Shown piece by piece: positions 38,940 to 51,293 of a DNA stretch of 64,000 bases. Origin of the DNA: Hydra vulgaris (Eukaryota; Cnidaria; Hydrozoa; Anthoathecata; Hydridae); assembly GCF_038396675.1 (NCBI RefSeq), contig NC_088921.1, positions 63,156,001 through 63,220,000 on the forward strand. Direction: 5' to 3'. Under the pieces are notes generated by a model. It did not search any database. It worked only from the letters and a program-made list of their open reading frames with translations, and was not told the DNA's origin. The position numbers and the translations under genes are program-made. The number at the start of each line of letters is the position of its first letter. Within the stretch, counting starts at the first letter, position 1.

Positions 38940-40545
38940 ATTATATATTTCGGGCTTTCTTCTTTGCGAAACTGAAGATGAAATTTTCTGATGATTAAGT
39001 CTTGGTAAGGTTGTTTTCAATTGAAATCACCGTAAGGTTAGTAAGGCATTCTTCAGCCATTGTTGATCGCAATTTTAATTTGATGAGAGAAAAGTTACTG
39101 AAAGAGCACTCTCCTTCAGCCACTAAAACCGGGGTTGTATTAAAAATGCGAGGCAAAATGCAGATCGAAGGGAATATTGACTGAACACCTTACTGGTAGA
39201 TTCTGTTGAGCAACTTGCTAGAAAAAAGAGATTCTATTTGTCCAAAAGTATATAATGGCTTCAGACCATCTACATGACGGATTTCTTCAATCAATTCCTT
39301 CTTTGTTTACGTAGTCCTGGTTTGCCATGACTTTGCATTTTTTTCTGACTAAGTTTTTTTTCATCACTTGAAGGAGATGGAGAACACCATATACACAAAA
39401 ATATATCGAGCTTTTATTGTTCTGTATCTTATCTGCTGGAGCAGTGTGTCAAGAGCAACATTAAATACGTTTACATCAAAACCCTTTGATTTGTCTTCGT
39501 GGAAGTGGGCTGTTCATCGATTCGCAGTAAAGTGTTTTCTTTTTTCTTGTCCACTTCTTAGCAAAATCATTTTGAAACCTAAATAAAGCTAACAGTTTCG
39601 CTTCTTTTAGGACTTGGGGCCAAGAAGAACGAAGTTGGTCAAGATCATTGATTAGAGTCTTTAAAAACTTTATCTCGTCATCCAAAAAAATGCTTTCTTT
39701 ATGAAGAAGGAGGCAAACATTGTTGACACATAGGAGAGCATTGAACCAGAAAGAAGTTAAGATAATAAATTCAAATGATTGAATCAACTTTTTGAGTGCC
39801 TTAACTAAAGTCAGTTGATTATCTTCTAAATCGAGTTCTTTCGAAGACTTTAATATTTCTTTTGGTCGTTTCGACAATGGCCGTACAGCCTCTATGCGCG
39901 CACTCCATCTTGATTGAGATGTTTGGTGAAGAGACTGTCCACTTGCCTGTTTTATATTTTTTTAACTTTTGACTGTCAGTCAAAATTTTCCAGCACATGG
40001 GGTTACTACTAGAAAGATTATACAACAATTGGATGTTGCCGAAATAGTTCTTGTCTACAGTAGAGGATTCCGCAGAATGAACACCAGCTAGATTGAGACT
40101 ATTTGCACAGCGAGGCATAAACAATGCTTGAGGATTTTTCTCGAGAGTGATGGCCTGCACTTTGTATGCACCGGATATATTAGTTCCATTATCATAGCCC
40201 TGACCCCTACAGTTTTTTAAATCATTTCGGCTCTGATCCAAAACGTCTCTAAACTCCTTTGCAATGTCAGAACCCTTTTTTTCTCCAGATTTTCTATCTA
40301 TCTTCAAAAAACGCTTTTTTACTATCCTTTGGTTGTCAGATCCTAAGCGGACAAATCGAAGAACGAAAGTGATTTGTCACGACCAGAGTTCCATCAACAA
40401 AAGTGGAAAAATAAATGACCGTATGGACCTTTACGATAATAGAAGCGAAAACAGTTTCACTACTTGCCATAATGAACTCGTTTTGAGTTCTCCAGCTCAA
40501 ATAGTGCGCTTGCATTTTAATTGAATTTAAAGAACTACTCGGCAA
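38940..40545 (-). pseudogene. hAT-family transposase relic (ZMYM1/TTF-zinc-finger-like)
   Basis: Read 5' to 3' on the minus strand. 40530 to 40340 has LSWRTQNEFIMASSETVFAS and YFSTFVDGT. 40307 to 39819 has CRGQGYDNGTNISGAYK and NPQALFMPRCANSLNLAGVH, the RNase H-fold core with the C-x-H-like segment. 39877 to 39476 has the helical insertion. 39170 to 39000 has PVLVAEGECSFSNFSLIKLK, LRSTMAEECLTNLTVISIE, the hAT dimerisation region. Frameshifts near 39850, 39370 and 39190 and several stops break it. This architecture is that of the ZMYM1-like hAT transposases found in many animals. Terminal repeats not identified. Confidence 0.82.
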
Positions 40546-40592
40546 CCATTATTTAAAAAATCACCGGCTGCGATTTACCAATTAAACAATGT

Positions 40593-42078
40593 TGTAACAA
40601 AATGATAACAATAATAATAAAAGGAGAACTTCATAAATAAAGACAATAACAGCAGCAGCAAAAATTTAGTAAATAATGATAGCAACAACAAAGATTTAGT
40701 ACGAAGTAGAGTAGTAGTAGTAAATAGTCATAAATATTAAAAATATTTTAAATTAAATTTAAATTATTATAAAATTAAAAATGCTTTTGCTAAAAAGGAT
40801 TTAAAGCGATGAAGCTATTAAAGCTATTAAATATTGTGTAAGATTTATTTGTTGTTTAATAAGACAACTAGTTTTTAAACATCTTTAGAGATGTTCTTTA
40901 ATTGGCCAGAAATCGTTTTAGGTGTCTTCCATAAAGTAAGTACGCAGATATACGGGGAAGAGGAATTACCCAAAATTGTACAAATGCCTTCAATGAGGAG
41001 GGGTAAAAGATAGCGAGTACGTACGCGGTTTAATCTCTTATTCTCCATTTTTCAGAAATCTTGATTTTTTCTTTTTTGAACAAAAGCGTTGAATTTCACG
41101 AGCTTAAAAAATCAACATTATTCAAGTTACAAAGAAATATCGAATTTACTAAAAGTTTTTTTGTTTTTAATGTTTTGAAATATTTACGCGTTGAGGAAGG
41201 CGAAGGATTGATGTTGTACTAAATGCGTACGTACACAGAGGGGCAGGGAATGAAAGGAGGGGAGGGGGAATGGAAGGATTTCTAAATCAGCCGACGTACT
41301 TAACACCACTTTCCCTGTCCCCTCAAGCTCTTAATATTTCAAAAGAAATATTAAGAGCTGAACAAAATATGTTTATAGCGCGCTGTGTGCAAAACGGTAA
41401 AATAAACTTTTTCATACTCTCAATCTGGGTAACATTGAATTTGCGGATGACATTGAATTAAACCTGTAACTGTTTTCAATTTTTTTCTTTGCCGGTTTTT
41501 TAACTAACGAGAATGTGATAAATTATTTTTCTTATAGAAGTTTTACCATAGTTAAATAAATTTTTATATTACTTAACATAATGCAAAAACTAAAACTTAT
41601 ATTGTGAATATCAGGTAAGATTTTTTGTATTTCATTGAATTATTTGTCCGATTTCGAGTGTCGTATTTTATTAAATTGTTTGTCGAATTTCGAATGTCGA
41701 ACAAACTCAAAATAATATAAACTAACATGTTTTTTACTACAAAAGGGATATATATTTCCACTCAGCTAAAATATAACCAAAATTAGAGTACTTGGAATAT
41801 TCAATTTTATCCAAAAATGTTTTTCTTGCTGCCTGGTAAACATTGCAATAATACATAATAAATAATAGACATCTTTTTATTGTAGTAGCCTATTTCAAAT
41901 AACTATTGTTAACATACTTTGATATTTTTAATATTTATGACTATTTACTACTACTACTACTCTACTTCGTACTAAATCTTTGTTGTTGCTATCATTATTT
42001 ACTAAATTTTTGCTGCTGCTGTTATTGTCTTTATTTATGAAGTTCTCCTTTTATTATTATTGTTATCATTTTGTTACA

Positions 42079-42079
<1 letters not shown>
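40593..42079. mobile_element. ~1.5-kb element or duplication with ~155-bp near-identical inverted ends
   Basis: The left arm 40593-40746 (TTGTAACAAAATGATAACAA through TAAATATTAAAAATAT) is the reverse complement of 41922-42079. I see one 3-bp difference in a (GTA)n run and at most trivial others. The arms are built of triplet-like runs (ATA, CAG, AAC, GTA). The 1.17-kb middle has no recognised gene; it contains CGTACGTAC motifs, a purine-rich patch at 41235-41280 and a perfect 15-bp hairpin at 41326-41359. Confidence 0.8.
41326..41359. repeat. Perfect hairpin, 15-bp arms, 4-base loop
   Basis: AGCTCTTAATATTTC / GAAATATTAAGAGCT across AAAA. Confidence 0.92.
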
Positions 42080-42111
<32 letters not shown>

Positions 42112-42559
42112 GTTGTTATTCTTATTATTATCTTATAGTTATTATTACTATTTTCATCATTGACTATAAAGTTGTTATATATTTAGGTATTTACTTTACA
42201 TAAGTTTTATGGAACCAAATAATTTTAAAAAATTTTGATTTTTCTCATGAATGGAATTATTATATGTTCAAAAGAAAACTAAAAAAAGTAATTTTCTCAA
42301 TTAAAAATATTTTTATATACTTTTAATTGTACCCAGTTTTGTTTATATTTTACTTTTATACAATATTGATTTAAAGTTTATGTGAGAAACTATATTTAAA
42401 CACCATTATTTGAATTTTGTTAAAAGTTGCACTGACATTATTTGCACAGTAGTCATTTATTATTTACTTGTTTACTTTAGTTTTTATTTTAATTCGTAAT
42501 ATTTGCAAATAATTTGCATCACGAACGAAAAAGTTTAAAATTTGTATTTATTTATTTAT

Positions 42560-42765
42560 ATTTACTAAGTTTAAAGTTCTTCAACAGCGGTTCTCGGTGA
42601 TAAGACCTGTATGGTCTTCTTTGAGTATCCGCGTTCTTTATCTTTATTCTTTATTTTCATTTATTTTTAACGATTTCTTTGCATGTAATTTTTCTTATTG
42701 ATATGTTTGTAAATATTGTGTTAAATATTGTAATAAAGAACAAAAAAAAAATAATAATAATAAGT
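42560..42765 (+). repeat. LINE 3' UTR end with stem-loop and (AAT)n tail
   Basis: GGTTCTCGGTGATAAGACC is followed by the hairpin AAGACC(TGTAT)GGTCTT (42602-42618). The sequence then runs to AATAAAGAAC, a poly-A run and (AAT)n at about 42731-42762. This layout is that of a non-LTR retrotransposon 3' end. No coding part is attached. Confidence 0.55.
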
Positions 42766-42769
42766 ACTT

Positions 42770-44840
42770 GTACTATTGTAAATTTCCTTGAAATGTTATA
42801 ACTTATTATCGAAATATATTTGATTTGATTTTGAAGTACCCAAAACAACATTATACTATAAATTAAAAAATAAAAGCTGTAAATCAGTGGGACACCTTAT
42901 TATTTTTAGTTTTGATTAGGAATATTGTTTTAAAAATCACTTACTTTATTTAAGTATAACAGGAATACAATTTAATGTTAATGACTGATAAAGTTTTTTT
43001 AAAATCTATCAGGATGATATCAGAAAAAACAAGACAATAGTTTAAAGATTGCCAACCATGTTGAAAACGACGTTAGCTTTATCTTGACATATATTCGTTG
43101 TTAAAAGAAAAAATCCCTGACAGTATTTCAAGGAAACGTGTGCTGGATTGTCATATAAAATTATTTTTGAGTTATTTAAAACTTAGAGAACAAAATAAAT
43201 GGAGTAATTCCAGGTATAATATGCGTGGATGTAATGCGAAATATTGATGCTTAACTCAATATTGGATAATTTTTTACGAAATATCTTGATGTTTATCAAG
43301 TTATTGGGGACACTGAGCTATTTATTGAAGTTTTAAATATGTCTAGAAATCATGCAGTTATTTCAAAGATTATGGTTATGCTATAAAAGAGTTTATTATG
43401 ACTCAATCTAATGACTTTTGACAATAAACAAATTCAAGTTAATTGTGATTTTTCAAGTTGAACAAGACAATGATAATATTGAAAAAATTTGTCTCAAAAC
43501 AGAGTACTCACAACATCTACTAACACCAAAAACCAACAGCTTGTTGAAAATTCATTTTGTACCATCGGGTATGAAGGATCTTATACGAAGTCAAAAAATT
43601 GAAATTGCTGATAAATTGTTTGGAAACATTCCAAATAAGCCCTTCTTAATTGATGAGAGTGTGTATAAAATAAATAATGACATATTGGTTGCACAGTTGC
43701 ATTGGTTTTATTCACATTCAGATATCATAATTTTGATTTTTTGTAAACCTTAAACATATAAACCTTAAACTAATTTAACAAACCTTGTACTAATTTAGTA
43801 AACCTTAAACTAATTTAATAAACTTTAAACTAAATTAGTAAACCTTGTACAAGTATGTCAAAATGAGGTGGAACCTCTTATCACAATTTCTTTAAACATG
43901 TTGATCTGATTAACACAAAAGAAGCTGGAGAGGTCTAGTCACTTACACATCTTCCAAACTCTCGATCAATTGAACGTGCTGTAAAGTCTGTAACCAAAGC
44001 TCTAAGCTAGTTTATGGTCTCCAAAATGGCACAACTTTATTCTCACTAAAGATCAGAGTAAAAAAAAAAAAAAAACAGAAATGTTAACAAAACCAATTAT
44101 TTTATCTCAAGCAAATGATAAATTGATTGGTAATTTAAAAATTCTTAAAATAATGTTGCTTTTTTTTTCAATCAAAGCAATAAAATATATAGAGTTAACA
44201 CTTTTTTATCGTGAATTGATCTGAGTCTTTTTTAGCGCCCATATTTTATGAGTGACATCCATAAACATTTAAGCTTTAATATTTATATTCTTTACATTTT
44301 AGCCAATTTTTGCAACATGCTGTATTCAAGTGTGACGTATATGTTCGCACAATTATTCCCAATTTATCATGTTTAAAGCCCGAATTAGTTTTAGATTTTC
44401 GTTAACTATTTTTTATAAAAATGTGTTTGTTTTCACATATAAAGATTTCCACATTTATAGTAATTTTTTTTTTCAAAAAATTTTGCAAGGTGGAATTGCC
44501 ATAATATGTATATACGGAAATTCGCGCACAGAAACCAGGAAAAAAACGTTCCCTTGGCATCTTATTAAGCATACGACTTATTAGATTTTAAATAATTTCT
44601 ATAAAAGTTTTTCAATGTCTATAGATATTGCTAATAACAGTTTCTTTTCCAAAACTCTAACATTTGTTTTAAAACTGCTGAAAAAATCTAAGTAACCATT
44701 TCATGGCAAGTAACTAAGATTTGAATATATGAAGAAATATTTTTCATATAGACTTTATGATTATTTTAGGTATTTTATTCCTGACATGCAACCCCCTCCT
44801 TTTTTATTTAGAGCAACACTTCACTTGCTTAAATAGCAGG
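42770..44840. other. Interval with weak transposon-like remnants
   Basis: 43418-43753 (+) is open for 111 codons (KTEYSQHLLTPKTNSLLKIH, IEIADKLFGNIPNKPFLIDE) without a motif I know. 43948-44010 reads LPNSRSIERAVKSVTKAL, similar in style to a segment of invertebrate transposon proteins. A tandem repeat of about 20-22 bp (AAACCTTAAACTAATTTA, AAACCTTGTACTAATTTA) covers 43744-43852. The rest is AT-rich. Confidence 0.35.
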
Positions 44841-44841
44841 G

Positions 44842-44926
<85 letters not shown>

Positions 44927-44985
44927 AACAACTTTAAAAAGTATTCTACACAATAGAGTGCTCAATGTTCTTAAAAGAACAGAGC

Positions 44986-45026
<41 letters not shown>

Positions 45027-45044
45027 CATACATACATACATACA

Positions 45045-45075
<31 letters not shown>
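44842..45075. repeat. (TA)n - shared module - (TA)n - (CATA)n
   Basis: (TA)n to about 44923, then the 66-bp module GAGTGCTCAATGTTCTTAAA-type (shared with 25740-25772), then (TA)n and about 12 copies of CATA (45022-45073). Confidence 0.93.
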
Positions 45076-45076
<1 letters not shown>

Positions 45077-45446
45077 AATAAATTATAGCTAATAATATTT
45101 TGGAGAAGTATTTTCAAATAAATTATTCTAAAAGCTATAAATACAATAGATGATCAAATAAGCTCAAAATTATGAGATTTACATCTAGAAAAAATATACC
45201 ATCTATATTGAGTTAACTCATGTGTAGAAAAATGCATTTTGTAAAGGGATATTTAAAAACGATCATATGAAAGTATTGGTCACAATAATGCAAAAACCTT
45301 TGTCAAGTAATTAATTAAGTTTAGAGTAGAATTTGTTTGACTAAGAGATCTTATCTGCAAAATCCACAAAGCTGCTGCAGTGCGTTGGCTAATCATGCAA
45401 ACCTCTTTCGAAAAACAATTACTTTCGCTAACTTCTAGGAAACATG

Positions 45447-45533
45447 CTAACGGTTGCTACCTTTAATTAGTGCAAGACGTTTTTTTATATCGTCAAGGTC
45501 AAAACTTTTTTTTTCTTCTACCTTAACATCAAC
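45447..45533 (-). CDS. CKAP5: ch-TOG homologue terminal exon F
   Basis: 87 bp from the acceptor TTTTTTTAG to the TAG stop. It encodes [20 protein letters not shown], then ALIKGSNR. The final DD-x-KKRL-x-x-IK helix is the hallmark end of ch-TOG proteins. The intron between exons E and F is about 5.5 kb and full of transposons. Confidence 0.8.
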   Translation of the reverse strand, partial: VDVKVEEKKSFDLDDIKKRLALIKGSNR

Positions 45534-48500
45534 CTAAAAAAACAAAAACCATTAAAAAATACATAAACATATTTACAGTTCTCACGCCACGGTCTTTAAA
45601 CGAGTTCATATATACAGAGTCAGCCAAAAAAGCCCCTGGAAAATATTAAAAACTAATAGTTTTAATATTTTGCAGGTATGCAAAATATTAAAATCTTTAG
45701 TTTTGATCCAGAGAGTTAATCAATTTTTAAAATTTTCATTGAAAATACCCTTATAGTTGTTATATTCATTAAAATGCATTTCTCATAGATGATAGCTATT
45801 TAAAAGTTGATCTTAGTCAAAAACAAAAAAAGTTTTAAAAAGGATTTCACAGTTTCTTTACTATCACATTTTTATTACTTCTTAAATTTGAAGAGTTAGA
45901 TTAATTAGTGCAATTAATTGCAATTCAAATGCTATTACTATTACTATTATTAAATGCCTTTGAGATGTTTTGAAAGCAGTAAAGTAAAACTAATTGCCAA
46001 AATAATTTTAACCTTTTATAATTCAATTACTTAGTGATATTTTAAAAGCATGGACAAGAATTTCAGGTTAAGAATGTTTCAAATGAAATAAAGAAATTAA
46101 TTATAAAAGCTGTGGGGAAAAAAAATTACAGAAAGACTTTTGACTTTCAAAATGTTTCTAAACCAAGAACAAGTTAGATAGTAAAAAGATTTTGTAAGCA
46201 GAAAACTATTGAAAGCAATCTTTGCTTTAAAAGTTACAACTGAAAAGGTTGATAGATTATTAGTAAGGTATTCTAAGAATATTCTTCAAAAGACTGCTGT
46301 CAAACTAAATTTAATTATGCAACAGTTTCATGGCACAAACAGTAGCATCAATACAATTAAACATTGAATACAGCAAAATAATCTGTATGGCAGAAATTTA
46401 AAAGCCAGAAAAAAATTTGCGAAAAATAATCTTAGTTGGACACTTAATGACTGGTAAAAAATTATTTTCTCTGATAAAATCAGTTTATGCTATTCAGTAA
46501 AAAAAGTTTATGCTATTCAGTAGTGACAGAATTAGATCTCAGACTTCCAATAGGAGACAGACTCAATTCAAAATATCAGTTACCTAATGTTAAAAATGGA
46601 GGAGGAAATGTTATGGGGTGTTTTAGTTGTGACAATGTGGATCCCAATCATCACATGGTATTATGGTATTATTGGTATGATGGAGCAGAAAGTTTATATA
46701 GACATCATAAAGAATGTTAAGCTGCCACATTCAAAGTATAAAATGACTAGCAAATGGATTTTACAACAAGACAATCACTTAAGGTGGCTCATATAGAAAA
46801 AAATAATTTCTTAATATAATAAATTGCAACGGTTCATGTATATTTTTATTTATTTTTGATGATATAAGAAACTCAAAGTTCATTAAAAAAACTGTAGATG
46901 AATTATATTTTAGGCAACTTTCAACAAAATAAGAGGGAAAAAACGCAAATTTGAAAAAATTCAAAACAATGTTTCTTGATTAATTTTGGTTTAAACTCAA
47001 AAACCTTTTGGTTATAGCTTCATTACATTATTTTCATTCATTTCTACTAAAAGAATAAAAAAATAGTTAAAATATCAAAAACGGGACGCAATACTTAAAA
47101 AATCACAAATTTTTACGTAATAAAAAACGGGTGTTGTGTTATAAAAATTAATAAAACTATTCTTAGTTGATCATTTTAGTACATCTGAAATCTTAATGAT
47201 TAAGGAACATACACTAAAAATTTCAGCCAAAAAGCTTTTCTTAATCTCGAGATATCATGTTTTGAAGTTCAAAAAAAGAATAAAACTTAAAAGCTATGAA
47301 AATCATGACCAAAGTTTTCCGATAAATAGAAGTTATTAGCAAAAAAATGAAACTGACCAATAAAAAAAGTTTAAGTAAGGTAATATTATTAAGTATTTTA
47401 TGCAAAATGTATATATTTTCTGAAAGAATTATAAATTTCGAATCAAATGGTATATTAAAAAAAATTAAATTTTTTTTTTTTTATTGAGTATTTTTTCTAT
47501 ATGAGCCACCTTAAGGCATGTTGCAAGATTTGCCAAAGAATATCTTAAATCACAACAAATCAAAGTTCTTGAATGGCTTTCACAGAGCCTAGATTTCAGT
47601 CCTATTGAGAATCTTCAGAAATCAACCAGGAATTAGTTAAAAACAATTAAATTTTAATTAACTGTTAAATTTTACAATTCTTTGGTTTATATTTTGTATT
47701 TTGAATTGAAATAATATAACTATTTATCACGTAACTATAAATGATAACTCTCATGTAATCATGTTTATTGTAATGTAATGTAATTTATCATTTGGTAAAA
47801 ATTTCAGCTTATTTGAAAAGTTATTTATCATTTGGTAAAAATTTCAGCTTATTTGAAAGTTTATGAAAAGTTATGTGATCTAAAAAAACTCTGCGTTTCT
47901 AAATTTTTGCACGCTATTGTATATGTAAAATGTCAAAACATATCAAAAATACCAAATGTCAAAATATATCAAAAATATCAAATGTCAAAACATATAAAAA
48001 ATATTGATTTTAGACAAGTATAAGAGCTTATTGTAAATCGCGGAAGTTTTAAAAATTGTAAATTTTTTTCATATTTTTTTAAAGGTTTTAATAGTTGAAA
48101 TGTACCTGTCATAAAAATGTAGGCCGAATTGTATAACTATTATTCAAGAAAGTGATAATCTTTTACTTTCATTTAGTAATATATTACAGTTTATAGGGAT
48201 TATTTCTATATTTAGCTTTTTTAGTAACTTCAGTTATGTAATAATATTTTAGTCAAAAGATTCTTAGACTCACTGAGAAATACAATAAAATTATGAAATA
48301 CAATGAAAGGATGAAATAAACTAAATTGGAGTTCCAGAAATGCAAACTGGACTAAAAAGCAAGTAAAAAGCAAGTTTTTTTATTGAGAGTAATGTTGTTA
48401 GACAAATCTGCCGCTGCCATCATAATATTGAAGTACATATAACACATTTGATGACTCACTGATTGGCATTAAGACTAAGTCACAGAGAAAAAGAATTTAT

Positions 48501-49202
48501 GTTACAGAAGGCTTTTCAAGAGAGAAAACTACAAGATTCTCTGTTAGCTCTATGTTTACTACCTTAGTGAACATGTTCCAGGTAAAAACCTCATCAGCCA
48601 AAAGCTTGCGAAGAAGCAAGGTTTATGGCAGATGCAATTTATTTGGTTACTTTAGGTTTTAAAGCACCAGCTAATGATTTGGCAGCTTCTAAGAATGTGT
48701 TTGATTTAAGTAAAGATTATCCTGAGTTTGCTTAATCACTACTAAAAAACATGCAAAAATGCCTAGCATATAAGTTAACAGTAAATAATAAAGTGGCTTT
48801 AGTTGGTACAAGTCAAGAAAAAGTAGATAAAACTTTTTTATTTTCTAAGGAATTTATGAAGAACAAGTCTAAAATGTCTAGAATTACCTAGAATAGATTA
48901 TTTGTCAACAACACTAGCTGCACTATCTACAAAAGCTGGATCTTGTTTTTCCTAGCCCAGGTAACCCATGCCTAATAAGCGACCGTGGTTGATATTTGAC
49001 CAGAGTTGGGGCTAGGTTTGATAAAATCTAACCCGGGCCGAAGCCGGGTTTTTGACAGGGGCTGCATAAACATTTATACATTCTAAAATATATTTTTTTT
49101 TATTCAAAATTGGTGTTGTATTTTGTATATATATGCATATATAAACATCATTATGATCAATATGATCATCATAATCATCATTACCATCATCATTACCATC
49201 AT

Positions 49203-49288
<86 letters not shown>

Positions 49289-49316
49289 TATCTCTATCAT
49301 CATCATCATTATCTCT

Positions 49317-49414
<98 letters not shown>

Positions 49415-51222
49415 GCTGTTTCTCTACTCATGGCCAATGCTCAAAAGAGCTATCATCTCTATTCTGATAAACCAAAAATTCATTCTTCCTTGGCTTCTTA
49501 TTCAACAAGTTGCACCCTTTTACTGCATCTGTCCCTTCATGTTATAAAATTTTTTTACAAACCCAGCTTTTTTCCTTGCACATCAAAAAAATATTATAAC
49601 TCTACCCATCTTATGTTTTCTTTTTTATACAACCTACAACTTTTTAAGTCTTCAGTTAACTCTTTCCTAGTATTTTAGCCTATCCTCTGTTTTAAAGTAA
49701 CTCCTAAATTAATAGTGGTTGCTTGCAATCTTGTTGGAAGTAAATTAGAGTTTAAAAATATATAAATATATACCAGTATTTAATAAACAGTAAATGTAAG
49801 TATAAAATTATAATATAAAAAGTATTATAATTTTTTTTCTAGCTCCAGCTATCAACCCCTGGTAAATCTTATAATTTTGCTGGGGCCGGGTTTGCAAAAA
49901 GTCTCATTTTGAGTCGGGGCAGGGCCCCGATCACTTCCTACCCATGCCCAGATCAAGATGGCAGCAAAAAGAGATTTTCCACTTTTGGAACACTTAGATA
50001 ATCTGTAAATCATATGGAAGTCATCAGTGACTGTTCAGAAATATGACTTTATTATATCATAACAAAATGAAGCAGAATGCCTGTTGCCTCGAACCAGCCA
50101 AAAAATTAAAAAATCTAACTAAAACCTAGCTAAGCTATATTTAAAGAATTTGCTATATATTTTTAACTTTTCTGTCCATCATTCTTCAACATATGTAACA
50201 TAAATTTTCCAGCAAATAACTTAAACATGCACTTATAACTAGTAAACTTAAACATTCTGGTTTATTTTGTAATAGCACAATTCATTTTTTCAAAAAAAAA
50301 ATATTTTTGGGACACCCTATTGTTTAAGAATGTTGAAATACCACAAAGAACGAAAAATCTCAAAGAACAAAAAACACATTTTAAACTATAGATTTTAAAC
50401 TAGATAGCATTCATGTTCTTCAGAAGTGTTGTAATTTTATGTTTTGGAACATAAAATTTTTGAAACAAAAAAATAACATTTCAAAACAATATTTAAATCA
50501 ATATTTAAAGACCAATAAAAAAGATACAGAAACAAATTCACCATTGATTACAGATTCAAGCATTTGCATTCTATTGTCAACATTTGTAAAGTCATTGAAG
50601 AAACCTTTTAACTCAACCCTCGGAATTAACCCTTAAAGTGTTTGAGGTCGGCAAAAAATTGCTGACCTCGTTTCTATGTTTTATGGTAAACCCTTTGTAT
50701 TAATTTTTTTTTGCCGACCTCTAACAGTTTGAGGTCGGCAATTTATTTCCGACCTTATTTTTACTAATTCCGAAGGTTGTTATAGTACATTAAAATTATA
50801 TTGTAATATTAAAATTCATCTAATGTTGATGCTTGTTGCTAATGATTATCTTAGTGCTTTCTCTTTTAGGTTTAAAAAAAATTTATATTTAAAAACAAAA
50901 ATTGTTATTTGAAACCTACTTCATAAAGGTGATTTTCATTAAAATCTGAAATAATTTAATATTATATATAAAATAGTTAATAAATATGCATAATAGTTGA
51001 TATCCTACACAAAATAATTAATTAATAATGAAAACAAAATAAAAAAACCTTGATTTGATCTTCTTTTTCAGGTTTATTAACTTCAACTTGGGGTTCGTTA
51101 AGAATTTCATCTGATATAGAACTGGTGGATGGCTAGATTTTATTTAAAAACAAGTATTATTTATACTGCAATATTCCATAAAACCAACATCATCAATCAT
51201 CATCATCATCATCATCATCATG

Positions 51223-51293
<71 letters not shown>

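Noticed and set aside
49190-49414. Long open stretches coding for poly-Ser, poly-Ile or poly-Met
   Set aside because: They are the frames of an (ATC)n microsatellite; no splice or start context supports a protein.
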